This document shows positions 35,773-51,500 of a DNA stretch of 64,000 nucleotides, in pieces. Both the position numbers and the translations under genes were made by a program. Each line of letters starts with the position of its first letter. Within the stretch, counting starts at the first letter, position 1. This stretch comes from Phoenix dactylifera. Lineage: Eukaryota; Streptophyta; Magnoliopsida; Arecales; Arecaceae. The stretch covers positions 5,580,001-5,644,000 of the forward strand of contig NC_052393.1 of assembly GCF_009389715.1 (NCBI RefSeq), read 5' to 3'. Under the pieces are notes generated by a model, which did no database searches, was not told the DNA's origin, and saw only the letters and a program-made list of their open reading frames with translations.

Positions 35773-36525
35773 GGTGCTTCCATCGAAAAGACTTCCATAT
35801 AAGTTTCCGGAGTAGGTTAATAGACTAAGGCATCAATGTTGTTTTGACTACTCTCCTGGTAAATGAGAATATGTTCTCCAACTCAAATCTGGAAAACTTC
35901 TTTTTCCAACATGGACACGAGTACTACATTCAATGTACCAACTAACAGCATATACAGACCTCTTCATCATAATTGCCAAAATACTAAACCACATCATACA
36001 TTATTGCAATAATCAATGACCACTTTCACCATAAATTTTGTGAAAGATAAGAATTTATTCTTTCGGTCAACTTCCAAGAAAAAGAATTCACTCAGCGCAA
36101 TGGCGCTTAGAAACAACTCGCTTATTTTTCTGGTAAGAGCAGCAGGGACCTGTATATGTGGCAATGCCCGTTTTGTTTAACAATTAATGGTTTTTTGGAA
36201 CTTCAAGGTTCAAGCAATGTAACAACCAGAAAGTACCTCTACAAATTGGCTTTCCCTGTGAAAATCTTTTGCGGAAAACAAAAGAATCAAACATTTAAAC
36301 AGAAACTCGATGATTACAAAACCGCACTCATTCAAAAACCCCCACTTATTTTGCAAGATATATGAACAGATATGATACAAAAGCTTGAACGAGTTCAGGC
36401 TTTACAAGTAAATGAATGGACCCCAGTTTTGCAAAAATCTGTACATTATGTACTGTATGACGAAGCAACCATATGGTGTATGATGCTGATTGGTTGTGGT
36501 AGTGTCAGCACAAGCATGAATTTCT
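35773..36525. other. Region between the MITE and the GRV2 stop codon, including GRV2 3' UTR
   Basis: On the minus strand this is the 3' UTR and downstream flank of GRV2. A minus-strand AATAAA (TTTATT at about 36054-36059) is a candidate polyadenylation signal. No other gene is seen. Confidence 0.5.
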
Positions 36526-39500
36526 CTATATCGGCCCATGGCTCCGCTTTTCATTAGAATTTGTAGCAGAAGCAATGGAAGGGAGCCTTGCCAGAGCAGG
36601 CTGTGATGGTGGAGCAGTAAGAGCATATGTGAGTCTTGATGATGAGCTTTCAATGAGTCCAGCAACCCCAGCAGCAGCAGATTGAGCATTTGAAGGAAGA
36701 AAAAGGTCGTGCTTCTGATCTTTATAAGCACTCCATACCTGTCAAAGATGACAAATATTTTTTCAGCAATGCAATTGCACAATAAGCATGACACTTTCTT
36801 TTTTTAATAAAAAAAAACCCGCTCATTTCCCAAGAGCGGGTTGGAAGTAGAGCACAACTCTGAAGGTGACTTTTGAGGACTAAGCTGCACTGTTTCACTG
36901 GCTGTTAACATTAACCATTCAGTAGATTATGCAAAGCTTGCCAATATTTGTGGCTTATACAGGTTGGCGAACTGGAAAGATAACCCATGCAGACACAAAG
37001 CTTTAGGGTCTGTCTGCATGCCCGACTAAGATGTTCCTTGGTTGGTTAAACCCATCGGACTTCGGACGACCGAAACTAGGAGGAAGAGTAGAGGGCGGGA
37101 AAGATGAGATTAGTTCGAGTGGGAAGCCTAGCAGACAATCCATAATTTTAGGTTACCACATTCAAGCTGTGTCCCGCTCCAATAGAAACACATGGATTTA
37201 TAGTCTTAGGGCCTATTTGGATATTTCTACAGGATTAGACTAAAAATTCTGCAGAAATTGGGCCTGGCCTGTCTAGTACTTTTTTTAAACTATGTCCACA
37301 GATTACATCTAGAATATGAGATTTAGCCCAGCCCATATCAACCGTCTCCTCCAGTCCATTCCTGTAGGATGGAAAAAAAAAAGATTGCACAGGATTATCC
37401 AAACGGACCCTTAATCACAAAAATTCCTTTTCCTCACTGTTAAGATCTTCTGGGCGCCAACCAAATAAAGAGCATTCCCTGGATAACCTCTATAGGAATC
37501 TAAACAGGCACAGATTGTCATAGTTCATATTCATATTCTATTTTACCATCAAAAAGTTAAATGATATAATACACATTAAACATGAATATTAAACATTTCA
37601 CCTAAAGAATAATTTTCACTGTTGCAGAATCTTTGGTTCTCTCAGATATTGCTTTTATTTGGAATAATATTCTTCATATATATACCCACTAAAGTTGGCC
37701 TTTAATGAATTGATTAATTTTCTTGCCTCCCTTCTTGAAACCACCCACCATGGACCAACTTGGTTATCCCCCATACTTGGGACTCAGTAAAAAGAGTGAT
37801 CAGACACAAATAAAGTGCACCAAGGAGCCATATCCCAAATTCAGAAATTGAATTTAAATTAAAACAAATAATTTCAAAAAGAAATATACACAAATAAGAC
37901 ATTCAACTGATTTGATATGTTAGAGAGAACATTACATTATCAAAAGGCTAAAGAGACAAATTTAAGAGTATCAATATGAACTCTCTTGCATTATAGCCTT
38001 CTAAGCAACTATTATGAATTACAACCTTGGATTCTTAACAACCTAAAAGTGTTTGCATCAACGCATACTCAAGTAATAGAAACCACTGTTCTTTTCTTTG
38101 AAAAACTAGAGGAACCTATTTTGTCACTGCCTGTTGTACAGGACAATAAAAAAATAAAAAAAACTACATGAACGCTTTTAGAATTAAGAGAATCAAAAAA
38201 TTCATTAGAAAGATATGAAATCGTCCTCAGCAAAGCAAGTAATTAGGTAGATTGGCATAAAATGAAATTATTAAAATCCATAAAAAATTAAATTTAGTGG
38301 AAATAAATTGACAAACTTACATCAGAAGAATTCAATATGTCACGAACTTTAGCACAATGGGCACCCTCAGTTGCAAATGCATGCAACACCTGGATCAAAA
38401 TGATAAGAGTTGTACCTTATTGAAGAATTAATTAAAATATCGCATGTGATGCTTCACAAAAAATAAAAGACATTTAATCGTGCAAGACTCAAATGTATCT
38501 GCACAAGAAAGACTCGAATGATGCAGAAGGCGGCAAAGCAGCATCCAGAAAAGATATATGCACCCAAAAAAGGTATTCTGCTTCAATACGTAATACGTAT
38601 TTCCCAAACTTACATGAAAGCAATACAATTTATAAACACCTATCGCCCAAAGTTGTTTTTAGATTAGTAGTTCTACCATTGTTCTGTAATAGATAAAAAG
38701 AAATTAATTCCATGAAACCAAATTTAGACTCCGAAAAAGATGAATATAACAGGCAATAGTGCTCATGCTACTACATCAAGTATTCACCCTACCTATGAAT
38801 ACAGACAAGAAGAAATGTTGACTTTCTTTTGAGTAGATTTCAGACAACCTTGACAACTTCCTGACATGTCGGTATGCCTTTTTTCCAGAGCTGGTGCAAT
38901 GCTGAACTTTAGATTACTGTCACACTTTCAACTTTCTTTGCTAATTCACATATCTTATATTAAACAAGCTCTGAACTTTCTGTTGAAGAAGAGAAATCCA
39001 AGAAATCTGTAATTTGATTATTCTTAGCTTCAATTTGTGAATTAAATTTGGTAGTTTTGCATCATTTTGACTTATTTACAGGACATATTATTCAAGTTTC
39101 TGCACATAATACCCTACCGTGGTGCATGTAATTCAGCCAATATAACTGAAAATAATCTGGAAGTTTTTGAACCAGAACAAGAAGTTGTCCATTCAAATCT
39201 CTGATAATAAAACATAATCCAGCATTATGTCCATTTAATCAGAGTTTACTAACAAATATGCACACCAAACTTTTTCCATACTCTTGGTAATACAGCACCC
39301 CACTTCCAGCTCATGGGAATATATCATACTTCAATCTCTGGTATTCTCCAGATGAATCTGAACTTCCATTCATCATTCAGGACTAAAATATTTATTACTA
39401 GGGAACTCACATGTTTTCTACTCTATCTTCCTGCGAATATATCTCATGGACTGTGGCTTTGCTTGAAATTCCTATCAAAACTTACCTGTGGCCCTCTTCT

Positions 39501-42500
39501 ATCATTTTTCATTTTTTGTCCCAACTTCTAACAAGCTTACCTGTGGTTCATGTCTAAAACTTTCTTTAGTAGTCATCATCCACTCATTTTACACATACTT
39601 CATATAAGTGCATATGTTCTTTCAATTCTATATGTCTGAAAATATGATCAAAGAAATTTAAAATTCAAAGAATCAATTTCAAACAAACTAATTTAGAGAA
39701 AGGATACAAATTTACTTGCTTGAGGTCTAATAAGACTTAAGGTGTAAAATTAATATCAATACCAATGGCGGTCATATTTCCCATTTGAAAATATGTAGCT
39801 AAATGTTTCCTGAGAAAAAAAAAAAAAATTACCTCTACTGCAAGCACACGCCCGATTGAAGCTTCAGACTCATTCCACTTCATTTGAGTGCAAAGTCCGT
39901 ACCTTCCTCCAGCTCTCCAATCAAGAAGGCCAAGAAGTATTTCAACCAGACCAACCCTATAAAGTTCATGTTTGTCATTCATGGGAAAAGGATCAACATG
40001 GCATGTAACTCCAGTTTTTAAGATAACTATTAAACAAAAAGGTATGCATCTGTACTTTCCTACTGAAAGCTTTTGACAGAAATATGCACGACTGCATCAA
40101 AGATTCAATATGAAAACAATCGACCAATAAGTTTTTATACGTGGTAAGGATTCATCCACTGGAGGAACTAGTAGTCTCTAGAAGAATGTTGACTTACATA
40201 TCGAGATGGTCATGTTGCTGGGCGAGGTAACAAGACATTGCCTAAGAAGATTATACAAATCTCCAAGTCAATAAAAGTACCTAATGCATTACAGTTAAGA
40301 CATGCTGAAATTCCCAAAGATGGGTTAATACTGCTAAAAGTGATGGAGAGATAGCTGCAATTAAATTCTAACTTCTTATGTTTAACTTTCATACAGACTG
40401 GATGTGGATCTTGTGATCAATAATCACAGAAATAAAGCACAACCATATTAGATCAAAAAACAAATTTATTATATTATCTAATAATTTGGTTATTTTCAAA
40501 TATTGTAGTTAACTTTTCAATAAAATGACAGCTCAAAATATATACAATGAAGAAGAAACTCTTTAGATAAATTTTAGAATGTCAAATTTTGGCAAATTCC
40601 TTCAATTAATTATTAAACAAAGCGTCATAAAAGTTACAAATTATTTCTCACATTCACGTACTGTCACGACTTAGAACCAGAAGTTCTTGAAGCATCCTTA
40701 GTTTTGGTGGCTTTTCTGAATTTTCATGTATATGGCAACAAGGAACAAGGTTATAAATAAAGCATATGGGTGCTCTTACTGGAGAGAGCCTTGCCAATTG
40801 TTTCAAGGAACAAAAAATGTCATAACTACAATCTCAGTGATATATACTTACCCCAACGAAGGAGATATACGCGTGGAATACAACCTAGGAAGTGGGAGGC
40901 ACTCACATATGGAGCAAGGATAAACAGAAAAGAACATAGCAGTATGAAACTCTGAAAACAATTTAAATCAGCAATATGAAATTAACTAGGCAACATTCAA
41001 AGAAAAACTATTCAAATACTTTCTTCAATAACATTCTTTAGTACCACATTCAATTTGCTCTCTGAGGCCTCATTTTGGAAGAAAATGGTATAAGTTTCTT
41101 TTTTTTTTTTGTTCATCTAGGAAATTAAAATGTTCTGAACTTTATAACAGTTTCACTCCTTCAAACATGCAGTTTTGTTTCTTAGTTTCATTCATTCAAC
41201 TTATAAGCTGCATCAATAGATACTAAAGTGATGAATCATGCACATTTGCAATAATACCAAAACAGGGCCTGTTATTTAGAGCTACTTAGGTCTGGGTTAA
41301 TGGATTGAAAAATAGGAAAGGTTTAAGACAACTAGGATGGCAGCTACAAGGATCTGTAAAGCCTATTATTACCAAGGATGTGGCCTTGGATAAGATTAAT
41401 TGCTTATAATTTGTCATTACTTTAATGCTTTTCACTTTAGCAATCTTATCCATTTAATTGATGTCTATAATGCAAGTATAATTTATCAGCTCACACTTCA
41501 CACCGATCTAGTCCTTTCTTTTAAAAAAACTCATTTGGCACAAAGTGAGGAGGATAAGACAAGTAGATTCTAACTATGGTTCTGTGTCTGAATGAAATAA
41601 CAAATCTATCATCCAAAAAATCATTTTATGGAAAAAAATTCAAGTTTTTTATTATTTTTTTGTAATTTGAGTGAATCTTAGCAACTTTTTTGTGAAGTTT
41701 CATCATTAAAATATTTGTAAAAGATCAACAAACTATATGAGCCATCTTAGGATGAATTATAGCTGAAATGATGAGGTTGGCCTATTGAAAAATTAACCTA
41801 TGAAAATTTTGTCGGATCAAAGATCACATTGATCGAAAGACTAAAATCATATTCAGATTTACAAAAAAAAATCATTTTTCCAAAGTAAACGTACAAGACA
41901 GCATTCTTAAATTATCGACTTTTTGCGTAATTCAAAATACAAATATAAAGCAAATATCAATGATTGGAACTTCTTTGCAACTTACTTCAATCCTTGTGCA
42001 ACGAGTGCATCTCTAGCACGATTCCCAGCAACAACAACACGTTTTAGCGTCTCCAAGGCTAGTATACTGCCGCCTTGCCATCCAATTGCTTTCATGAGCA
42101 AAGGCACAACCTGGAATAAGAGCAGAAAGAACAGCCACATGATGTAACCGACAAAAGGAATGTACTGTTATGCAGTTCTGTTTGAATGAGCAAAAATATG
42201 ATGCATGAAAACCTTTTCCCACCCTCTACTTCCCAAAGATCAAATCATCAAAACCAAACTTTACAAAAGGAGTGAAAAAAAGAATCAAACCTGGAACGAG
42301 ATCGTGCCCCTTCAATATAAATACAGGATAGACTTAATTATGAATCTAAAGAATATTCAGTGAGAAAAAAAGGAGAAAACTACATTTACATTTCACATTA
42401 TGCAATCTCAATAAAATAGAAATTATCCTTCTTTCCTTTCTTTCATGCAGCCTTTGAGTTTCACGTTTAAAAATATCTTGCAATGGCTCTCATCATATTA

Positions 42501-45500
42501 TCACAAAAAGAAAAGAATTTAAAACTGCAAGTAATTAAAGTAAGCAATTAGTAAAAAAGAGGAAGGAGGGAGGCAGATAGAAGATGGGGGAAACAGATCC
42601 TTGTCAGATGATTAAGAGACCAAACTTTATAATGAATGGATCTACAGAGATTTAGTGATAATATAAGTACCTATAATAAATAGTCAACTTCAACAATGCT
42701 GCAATAGTAGATGGAAGATGGAAATGAGAATTAACTGTAGTTGCAAAATGCAATATCGATACTTCTAGTTGCATAATAATAATTTCTTGATAAAGCTTGT
42801 CATGCAGCTCTCCTACAAAGCATACATCTCCCATCTGGAAGAATAATTTGGGCACAAAGAGAATCATCAAGCCATGAGTTTTGATCTAAGAACACAATGT
42901 ACCACTAGCATCGTGCATAACGTCAACACAGACCAAGGAGTTGCTTGTTTCAGATAATGCAGATACTGTTAAACAATTTAAGGGTTCTAATGGAACATCA
43001 AGCAGAGGATAAGATGTAATCATCACTTATAAGAGGTATCATACACCTATATCAAGCCTTCTAATTAATTTCTAAGAGATAAACAGGTACAAGATCAGAT
43101 TTCAAGGTTCGATAGTAAAGAAAAATAAAGACATTTTGTCATTTTCAGTGTTCTTCTTAGAGCTTCGACACACATGGAACAAGTGCACATCATATATAAT
43201 AAAGCTTTATCTGAACGGATGAGTACAATACTTTCAGCTGCAAAATTGTTTAGCTTAAACTTCGAAGCTACATTCTCAGGCAAATAGCAGTTAAACAGAA
43301 ACCTTGTTTCCATGTTAATGGCATGATCTATACAGAATCTCTAAATCAGCAAACAGAGCCATCATAGATTTAATCAACGGAAAGAATTCAAAATATTACC
43401 CAACCGGAAAAACCTGTATATTGACATGTTTTAATACCTGAGGAGTCCCTACACTTGTAGTTGCCATAGCTTCTGCACAAGTTGTACTAGATGCCAATTG
43501 GTGTAGAACTCGCAAACAACTAAGACGCACCCGTTCTTGTGGGGTCTGCCCACCGGACTGTGATTGTCCATCCTCGGTTTCTTTCGACTCATCGGAATGG
43601 ACCCAGTTTCCACTTTTCACCTCTCCAGATGCCATTGTTTCTCGTCTTCCTTCATAGGCCATAGCAGAAACAAGTTTTGGAACATACCCAAGATAACCGA
43701 CATGGTCTGCTAGTGCAGGATGTACCCGTAGCAAGGACACAAGTGCAGCAGACAGCAGCAATGGTAGCTCAGAATCAACAGCTTGAGTGTCATAATGTGT
43801 AGCAGCAATAGATGTAACATACTGATCCAGAAGTCCTTCCAAGAATCTCTTCGGATTTCTCAGTGGAAACTTAGGGTCCTTTAGGAAAAGCCTTACATAA
43901 ATTCCCCCAACCTGCACAGACATGCACCTTAGAATATTCTACAAAGAACCCAAAAATTCAATAAATGTGGTATGATGACAAAATATACCTGTGGTTCATC
44001 TCTCATAGCATGTTGGCCAGATGCCTGTTCAGGTATATCCCAATCAACAACACGTCCTTTCATCTGTTCCCGGTAGAGGTCTGATGCCATTGTTGATAAT
44101 TGAGCAGAGAGAGAAGCTGCCATCGCAGGTGTCCAAACAAGTTCTGGTGTTTCTGTCGTCTGTTCAAGAGATGAAACCACTGCTTCACCCGGCCCATCCC
44201 TGATAGAAGCTACCAAACCATCTGGTAGAAACCTTGCTAACGTGATAGCCACTCTAGGGCCATGCATCGGCTGTCCCACAAGCTTGCCCAACAAGGATGC
44301 AGCTGCCGCTCTTTGTTGCAATGGGATTTCTTCTGCAAAGTAGAACTTTAGTCAGCAAGACATTCAATTATAACAGCCTTAAAAGATATTTTACACAGTT
44401 AAACATGCAAAATAAATAAAAGAACACGTCAACTGAAAAGTAAGAAAAATAAATAAAGATATTCCAGAATGCAGAAATTATCATATTTACGGATGAAAAT
44501 TGTTTCTGAGAATAAATTCAACATTGAGTTGCAAACTGCATTACCTTTAGAAAACAACCATCTTGTAAGAAAAAAAATTACAGATGAATATTTATATAAC
44601 CTAAATTGAGCAAAGATGGAGATCCCTGGAGGGAGGGAGGGGGGCAGAGAGATAGAGAGAGGAGAGAAGCTATGCTCTGGTAATTCTAGGAGTCTATGAT
44701 AAATACATGATCTCAACTTTGATAAGAATTAAGTATTATCTCAAAACCACAATTTAATACCCCCATTTTCTTAAGAAAAAAGATAAACCGTACTTTGTTA
44801 AAAGAGAGCATGTTCATTAATTATGCCCTAAATTTTATGGGAGTTCTTGGACTGACTCATTATGTAATTATGTTTAATTGAGTATTATGTTAGGAGAGAA
44901 AAAAGGACTTGGAAAATGTTTATAACAATGTGATGAAATGGCTCATAGTTTGCATCTCATGCATTTGGTTTTCAATGGATCCTCAAGATGACTTTTTCAA
45001 ATGTGATTAAGGGTGTATTAATGGGAAGGGCCTCCAGGGTAATGGTGAATGAGAATGCCCAAAGAAGCAAGAGATTCAGACTGTTAAATTTATTGCATAT
45101 ATCTTGTTCATAACTGTTATCCATAATGGCCTAACCAAGTCCAGCATCAACACAAATCAAGATATCCAGAGATCATATTAAGAGATGAAGGAGAATGGAT
45201 TACTTTCTCAATCCGGGCAGGGTAAACCCCAGTACAAGACCCCATGGGCCAAACAGTAACCAAGATACATATGCCCGCATTGAACAAAGTACAAAGCATG
45301 ACGGCGCACCAACAAAACAATCTAATCTTGAAACATGGCACTAGTTGAAAGTTTCAAATGTTTTTTTTTTTTACCCTTCTGGTTGGGTCAGGTTGACAAA
45401 TATGGCCAGGCAAAGTGGACGCAAAGCAAAAAAGCATTTCCTTCAGCTTCTCTATAAGAAATATTTGATAAAGAAACTAGGCAAACCAATAAAGGCTGAA

Positions 45501-48500
45501 AGGAAATTGGAATACAGAAAATAAGAATTACCATTCTATGGAGGGTTTTCAGTCAACCTGACAAGCATTTAATCTTTTTCCAAGCAGGGTGCATTCTTCA
45601 TTTTTAATTTTAGTCAATGTGCACATCCCAAGCAGAAACAAGTTGGACACTTTTGATGCAATACTGCCATAAGTGTAAAACCTTCTTTTTAACCAAAATC
45701 ACATTTCATCGCTTTTACTCGATGAGGTTCTTGAGACTAAAATAAAAACTACAAGCAGAAAAATGTTTTCTAACTAAAAGACAGAAAGTTGGAGCATGTG
45801 AAAAATCATGATTTATGGATATTTGACAAAGATTAGTAAATTCCAACTCTACAAATTTGGCAATTCATTAAATTTTCAAAGACATCATAACAAGGTTTTA
45901 AATCCTATGGGATGGAGGTGTTCCAGTTTCTCCACAGAACGGGATGCTCTATTATCCCGCTCCCGAGGCCGTCCTGCGGTCGAGCGTCCCAATAGGTATC
46001 CACTATCTCTCTCCCCTTCTTCCTTTATTTCTTTCTTTGTTTGCTTGTTTCATTTACCAAGGTTAGCCAAACCGGGACCTTTGTCAATCGATTACCGGTT
46101 TGGTATAGGGTGAACCACCGAGCGGTTCACCCCGGTTCAATAGACCATGATTCAATCCTTTTAAAGAGGTGGATTGCCCGAAGGTTCAATCCAACAGTTC
46201 ACACCGGTTCCGTTCGGTTCGGGGCAGTTCGAAGCGGTTTAGGGCGATTCAGGAGGATTTCGAAATTTAGGGTCGAACCAACACGGATTTCCACCAGTTT
46301 GGTTCCGTATGAAGATATAATTGTACACTAAACCAAGTAAAATTTTGCAGTAGTATCAACACTTGTTACGCCAAACCGGCCCTCGTATGAGGCGCTATAC
46401 AAAGACGGCATACCTTGGATGCAATAGAAGCATGCACTATGTGGAATGATTAACTCATAAAGGTTGTATTCAGGATCAGCGAAACCGTCCCGAACCGGAC
46501 AGTTCCGGCCGTCCCGAACTGTACCAGTGGCTTACCGATATGGTTCTGGCAACGGAAACGAAACCCATTGTCGGAGCCGGAAAAAGAAAAGGAAAGAGAG
46601 AGCGAGCGGGAAAGGGAGGGAGAGGGCGGGACGCCGACTGGCCTTGGCCGCGGGAAGCGAGGTCGTGGTTGCTTCTCCTGTTTTGAACAAAACAAGGGTC
46701 CGGCTGCAACCTTAAAAAAATTTGTAATTTTTACGTGATGCCGACTTCACTTAAAAATCGCAAAATTTTTTGAGATCACAGCCGGACCCCTGTTTCATTT
46801 GAAACAGAGGAAGCGGTCGCGGCCTTGCTTCCCGCGGCCGAGGCCGGCCTCTATTGGTGTCCGCCACCCTCCGTACCGACTCGTGTCGCCACAAAACGGA
46901 TATGGTGTCCGGTATCAATTCCGCCGACCTTGGTTGCATTTATATGAGAAGAATATTTTTATTGGTGGCACCTTGTTGTCTAATTCAACAAATAAATGGG
47001 AAGGTTATTGTTAATTCTTAAACTTCTTTTATTAATTTAGTTGTCCTTTAAATCTGATCTTATTCAAACCTACTACGATAATTTAACGTTTTAGTTATTA
47101 AAAAAAAGAGCAAAAAATGGAAAAGCTTCATGAGAATAGAAATGAGGATTTACCTTGTAGTGGCAAAATAAGCTCAAGAATGTATACAACTCCACCATGC
47201 TTGGCCGCAGCCCAAGCAAGCTCAGGGGTGCCTGCCAAGGCATAAAGGACAGCAAGAGCCCCTTCCCTGCAAGCTGGATTCTTGTGAAGCAACTGCAATA
47301 GAAGGATGAGGTTCGCCCTCTCTGCAACCATAGCCTCCCAGCAAGGAGCATATTTCGTTAAGAGTGAAAGAACACTAAGGCAAATTTGAGGAATGTTGCT
47401 TTCTGCTGGGATGGGTATAGTAAGGCATTCAAAAAGGGGTACAAGCTGTTCTTTAGCAGAGAACACGGCAGCTACACTGGGATTGCTTGTCAATAGATTC
47501 TGAAGCCAAAATGGAGTTAATATACAAGACATCATAATAATAAATATAAAAACTTCAACTAGTTACTAGCATACCTGAAGAGATGTCAACCCAGTTTGAA
47601 GGTTTTTAACCACTTCAGATTCCTCCCTTTTTGTTTCTTCTCTACCAGAGATATCCAATGAATCAACATTATCTCCATTATTTGACCCATTGACTAAACC
47701 ATTTTCAATTTCTGATGACTCCACAAATGTACCATCATTATCAGTCTTATACAGAGTATTCACATTTGCAGTACCCAAATTATGCACCAGCTCTGCTATA
47801 AATTTAAGAAGAGCAACACAAAATGCCTCTGGTTCACTTATCTCGTAGTCGGATTGATTATTATAAACCCTCAAGTATACATTACCAACATGTAGCTCTT
47901 TAGATAATGCTACATAGGCAAATGAATGTGATTCTGTTAAATCATATGAACCATCAGGGCCTAGGCTGGCACGCTGCTGATCCACAAATTTGAGCAATTC
48001 TGCTCGGGTGGAAGAATTCCAAATAATCTGCGCCCCAGAAGCAATAAAGCACGATATAAGTATAATGACCAAGGAGTTGAATTTGATCATGGAACACATA
48101 AAGCAAAGTATTAGCCCAAAAAGAAAACAAGAACCATACTATAAGACTTCTAGTGAAAAGCCAAAGAAGCAGAATATGCATGTACAATTTGATGCTTGGG
48201 CTTCTACTACCCTCGGAATTTGCGCAAGCGTGGCACAAGTTCTAAGAGTTTATACATGTTTGAGCGAATTTTGCCCAAAATAATTGCCAATCAAAATCAA
48301 TGATAGCCCCCACAAAATGAAAATCTACGCTATCAATCATGATCTACAATGTCTCATTGGATGCAAATCAAAAAATCTTGTGTTTTTGCGGTTTTTACCC
48401 TACATCAGTGGAGAATTTGGGCAATTTTAATGGTATGATTCCATGTTTTGATATAGTCTAGAAGCATCCAAATCAGCTGAAGTTTGATCTGCAAACGCTT

Positions 48501-51500
48501 TAAAACATTTAGATGACGATGAACAGTTTGAATTTTCAAATTAGGTACTCTTTGTTAAATAACTATAATGCTATTATTTATTATGTACATACTTGACTCT
48601 AGCTAAAAGACATTAATGTTTTTTTAGGTACCAGGAATTTTCGACATGGTAGATTACAATCATCATAAATAACTATGCTTAGGTGTGTACCTCACTTTTC
48701 ACCTTGCACTTAGGCTCCAAAAGACCATGGCACCTTGGTGTGTTTTGAGCCCTCAATAACTTTGTCATCCAAGACTTAGCCCTCTATCAACTTATAATTA
48801 AAAAAAAAAAATCCAAGCTCTTGCTGCTGTTTAAGAGGAGCAATGTAGAGCCAAATATACTTGTTTAAGAAACAAGTATGTGTGCATCTAAAATGTATTT
48901 AGATCTCTCAAAAGATGCTGGAAAAAAAATAACTCAATTTAATGCAGAAGAAGGGGGGAAAAGGAACTGAAGGCTTGGATAGAGACTTCATCAATTAATC
49001 TCCTATTCTTGGGATGGCCTTACCCTTACATATATAGGCTATGCCTACCCAACCCTCAGATGTCAAGGTTTAACCAGAAGCATTTATTTAACTAAAAAAG
49101 AACGATCTTTGGACTAAATTTATGATCAAAGAATTTATTTAAATTAATGATTAATGAACTTATTTAAATTAAAAATATTACCTTCCCAATCATGTCAAAA
49201 CACATTCATGTCATGATAGTTTGGTCAAAATGGATCCTCTATCTGGTGCACCAAACAGGTCCAAAAGACAAGCACCCCAAGATGACACGATTTAGATGGA
49301 CCAACTCCAAAATCGTAAGGTATGGATTCAAAAAGCTATAGCTGTAATTTTACCCAAAAGCTTGGTAAGTTTAAGTGGAAGTAGGCTTTGATTTTGGTGT
49401 GGGTGCAAGAAAGTGGAGACAACAAGCACATAGGAAGCAGGCAAAAGACCAAATTTCCATAGAGATTCCAAAACAGCTGCAGCATCCTAAATGAAGTTTC
49501 CAACCACTAGGCTCAAAACATATATAAAATTCAAAATCAAATTTCAATCTTAAAAACTCATCTAACCCTAACCATCAGGCCATTTGCCAAGCCTAAATTA
49601 ATGAGTAGGTTGTCATGTCATAATCCATAAGAACTATCTGAGCACATGGCAACATGATATTGAAGTGTCTTCATCCATCATATCCAGACACATAATCACT
49701 ATAATGTCAAAGATTTTATTGAGAAATTACGCTTATTAGCCAGGTTAGCAATACTTGTTATAATAAAAGATATAGTGATTAATCAAAGAGAGCTAATTGA
49801 ATGGGAAAGCTATACAATTATTAGTTTGTTCAATAAATACATTATAAAGTGTAAATTGAATGTCAATTAAATGTCTTTTCTCATAATGAGAAAAATTGCT
49901 CTATCAACTAGTTGCAAAGTATGCCATCTCGGTACCGGGCCTCATACTAGTACCACTCTATCACTGGGTTGGTATGCCTAGTACAGAAGGCCGGTTTGGC
50001 ATACTAAGTGTTGGTACGCCTCCTATACCGCATATCAGTGCCGAAATGGTACAGTAGGATATGCCTCATACCATCCGGTTCAGTATAGTATGGCATACCT
50101 TGATTGATTGTCTCTTCTCCTATGGAGGAATATTGCAAATTGTCCTTTATCAGGTTTGAAGGAAAATATATGAAACTTTAGCATGATGGAGTGGAGTCAA
50201 ATTAGGCATCCGTACCTTTTAATTTCCTCAATTAGATGCTTGTGCAATAGATTATCTTAATCGATAAAATAATGGTGCTATGGGTCAAAATCCACTACTG
50301 CAGTTTTCATCATGATGAGTAGAAATAGTTGATCTCCTTGATACTTTGGAGAACGTGCTCATCACCTAGAGAACATCTGATGCTTACACATGGAGATGGA
50401 TAATTAGAAGCAATCCTATAATTGAGCCAAGTAGTTGAAATCCCAGAAATTTCTTTCGATGTAATTTTGGACCAATCTAAGAACTACCAAATGCACACTC
50501 TGATAATTAAAAGCATGAAAAGTGAAAATGAACCACCAACTTCTATAATGCACTCATTCTACCACTGTCTGGAGCATACCTATATTGTTAAGCCTATCCT
50601 ATTCTGAATTTGAATCTAGCCCTTGCTCAATCATGCAAATTTTGGCTTGCATGCGACTAGCTTTTGAAGCATTATGTTGTAACGGATCTTGGTTACGTCA
50701 AAAGAAAGAGATTAAGATGCTATTAGATATCAGAATTTTACTGTCTAAAAAGCTTACTCTCTGGACATTTCTATCCAAACTATGAAGTAGACTAAATGAT
50801 TCTTTTTCTCTTTCCCAACAATTTGGTCTAGTTTTGAACTTTCTTCTCTCTGTATTCTTGGTATATTTCACCTTGCTATTTTTCTCACCCTCTAAGATCT
50901 CCTTTCTTGGTAACATACAAGAGATGCGGTGAGCATTATTTCTCAGTTATTGTACACCCATGCAGCAGCATATTTCATGCATTGGAGAGATAGCCAGCCA
51001 GCAGGCATCATCAGAAGCATTTTGATTATTGAAAAGCACAATGCCCCATACAATTCTAGGAAGCACAACTGCCAATGTTAGTTCTAAAAAAAGAAAATCA
51101 TAAAGCTTGTTTGGAAAATAAAAAAATGACATTTACCTCTGGGGACTCCAAATTTGCATTTAAATTTGTCAAAAGATCCTTAGGCACCTGATTTGTAAGC
51201 ATATTAGCTAGCTTTGGAGTAAGCAATGCTCTGAGTGCACTGGCAGCTGAATCGTTGTAAGGTGTTGAAAACCCATCATCACAACGACCACAAACCCTTG
51301 ATAGAGCTTGAGTTGCATGCACAGCATGCATATTTTTTGCAATCTGCACACTGGCACCAACACCATGCGCCTCATTCACATTATTCTCCTCAGCTGTAGA
51401 ATCATACTGAAGCAATAGAGGTAATAGGTACCTGGAAAAAGAAAGTGAAAATTTCAGCTATAGACTCCAAATTAGTTACTTCACGCTGTTTTTTTTTTCA

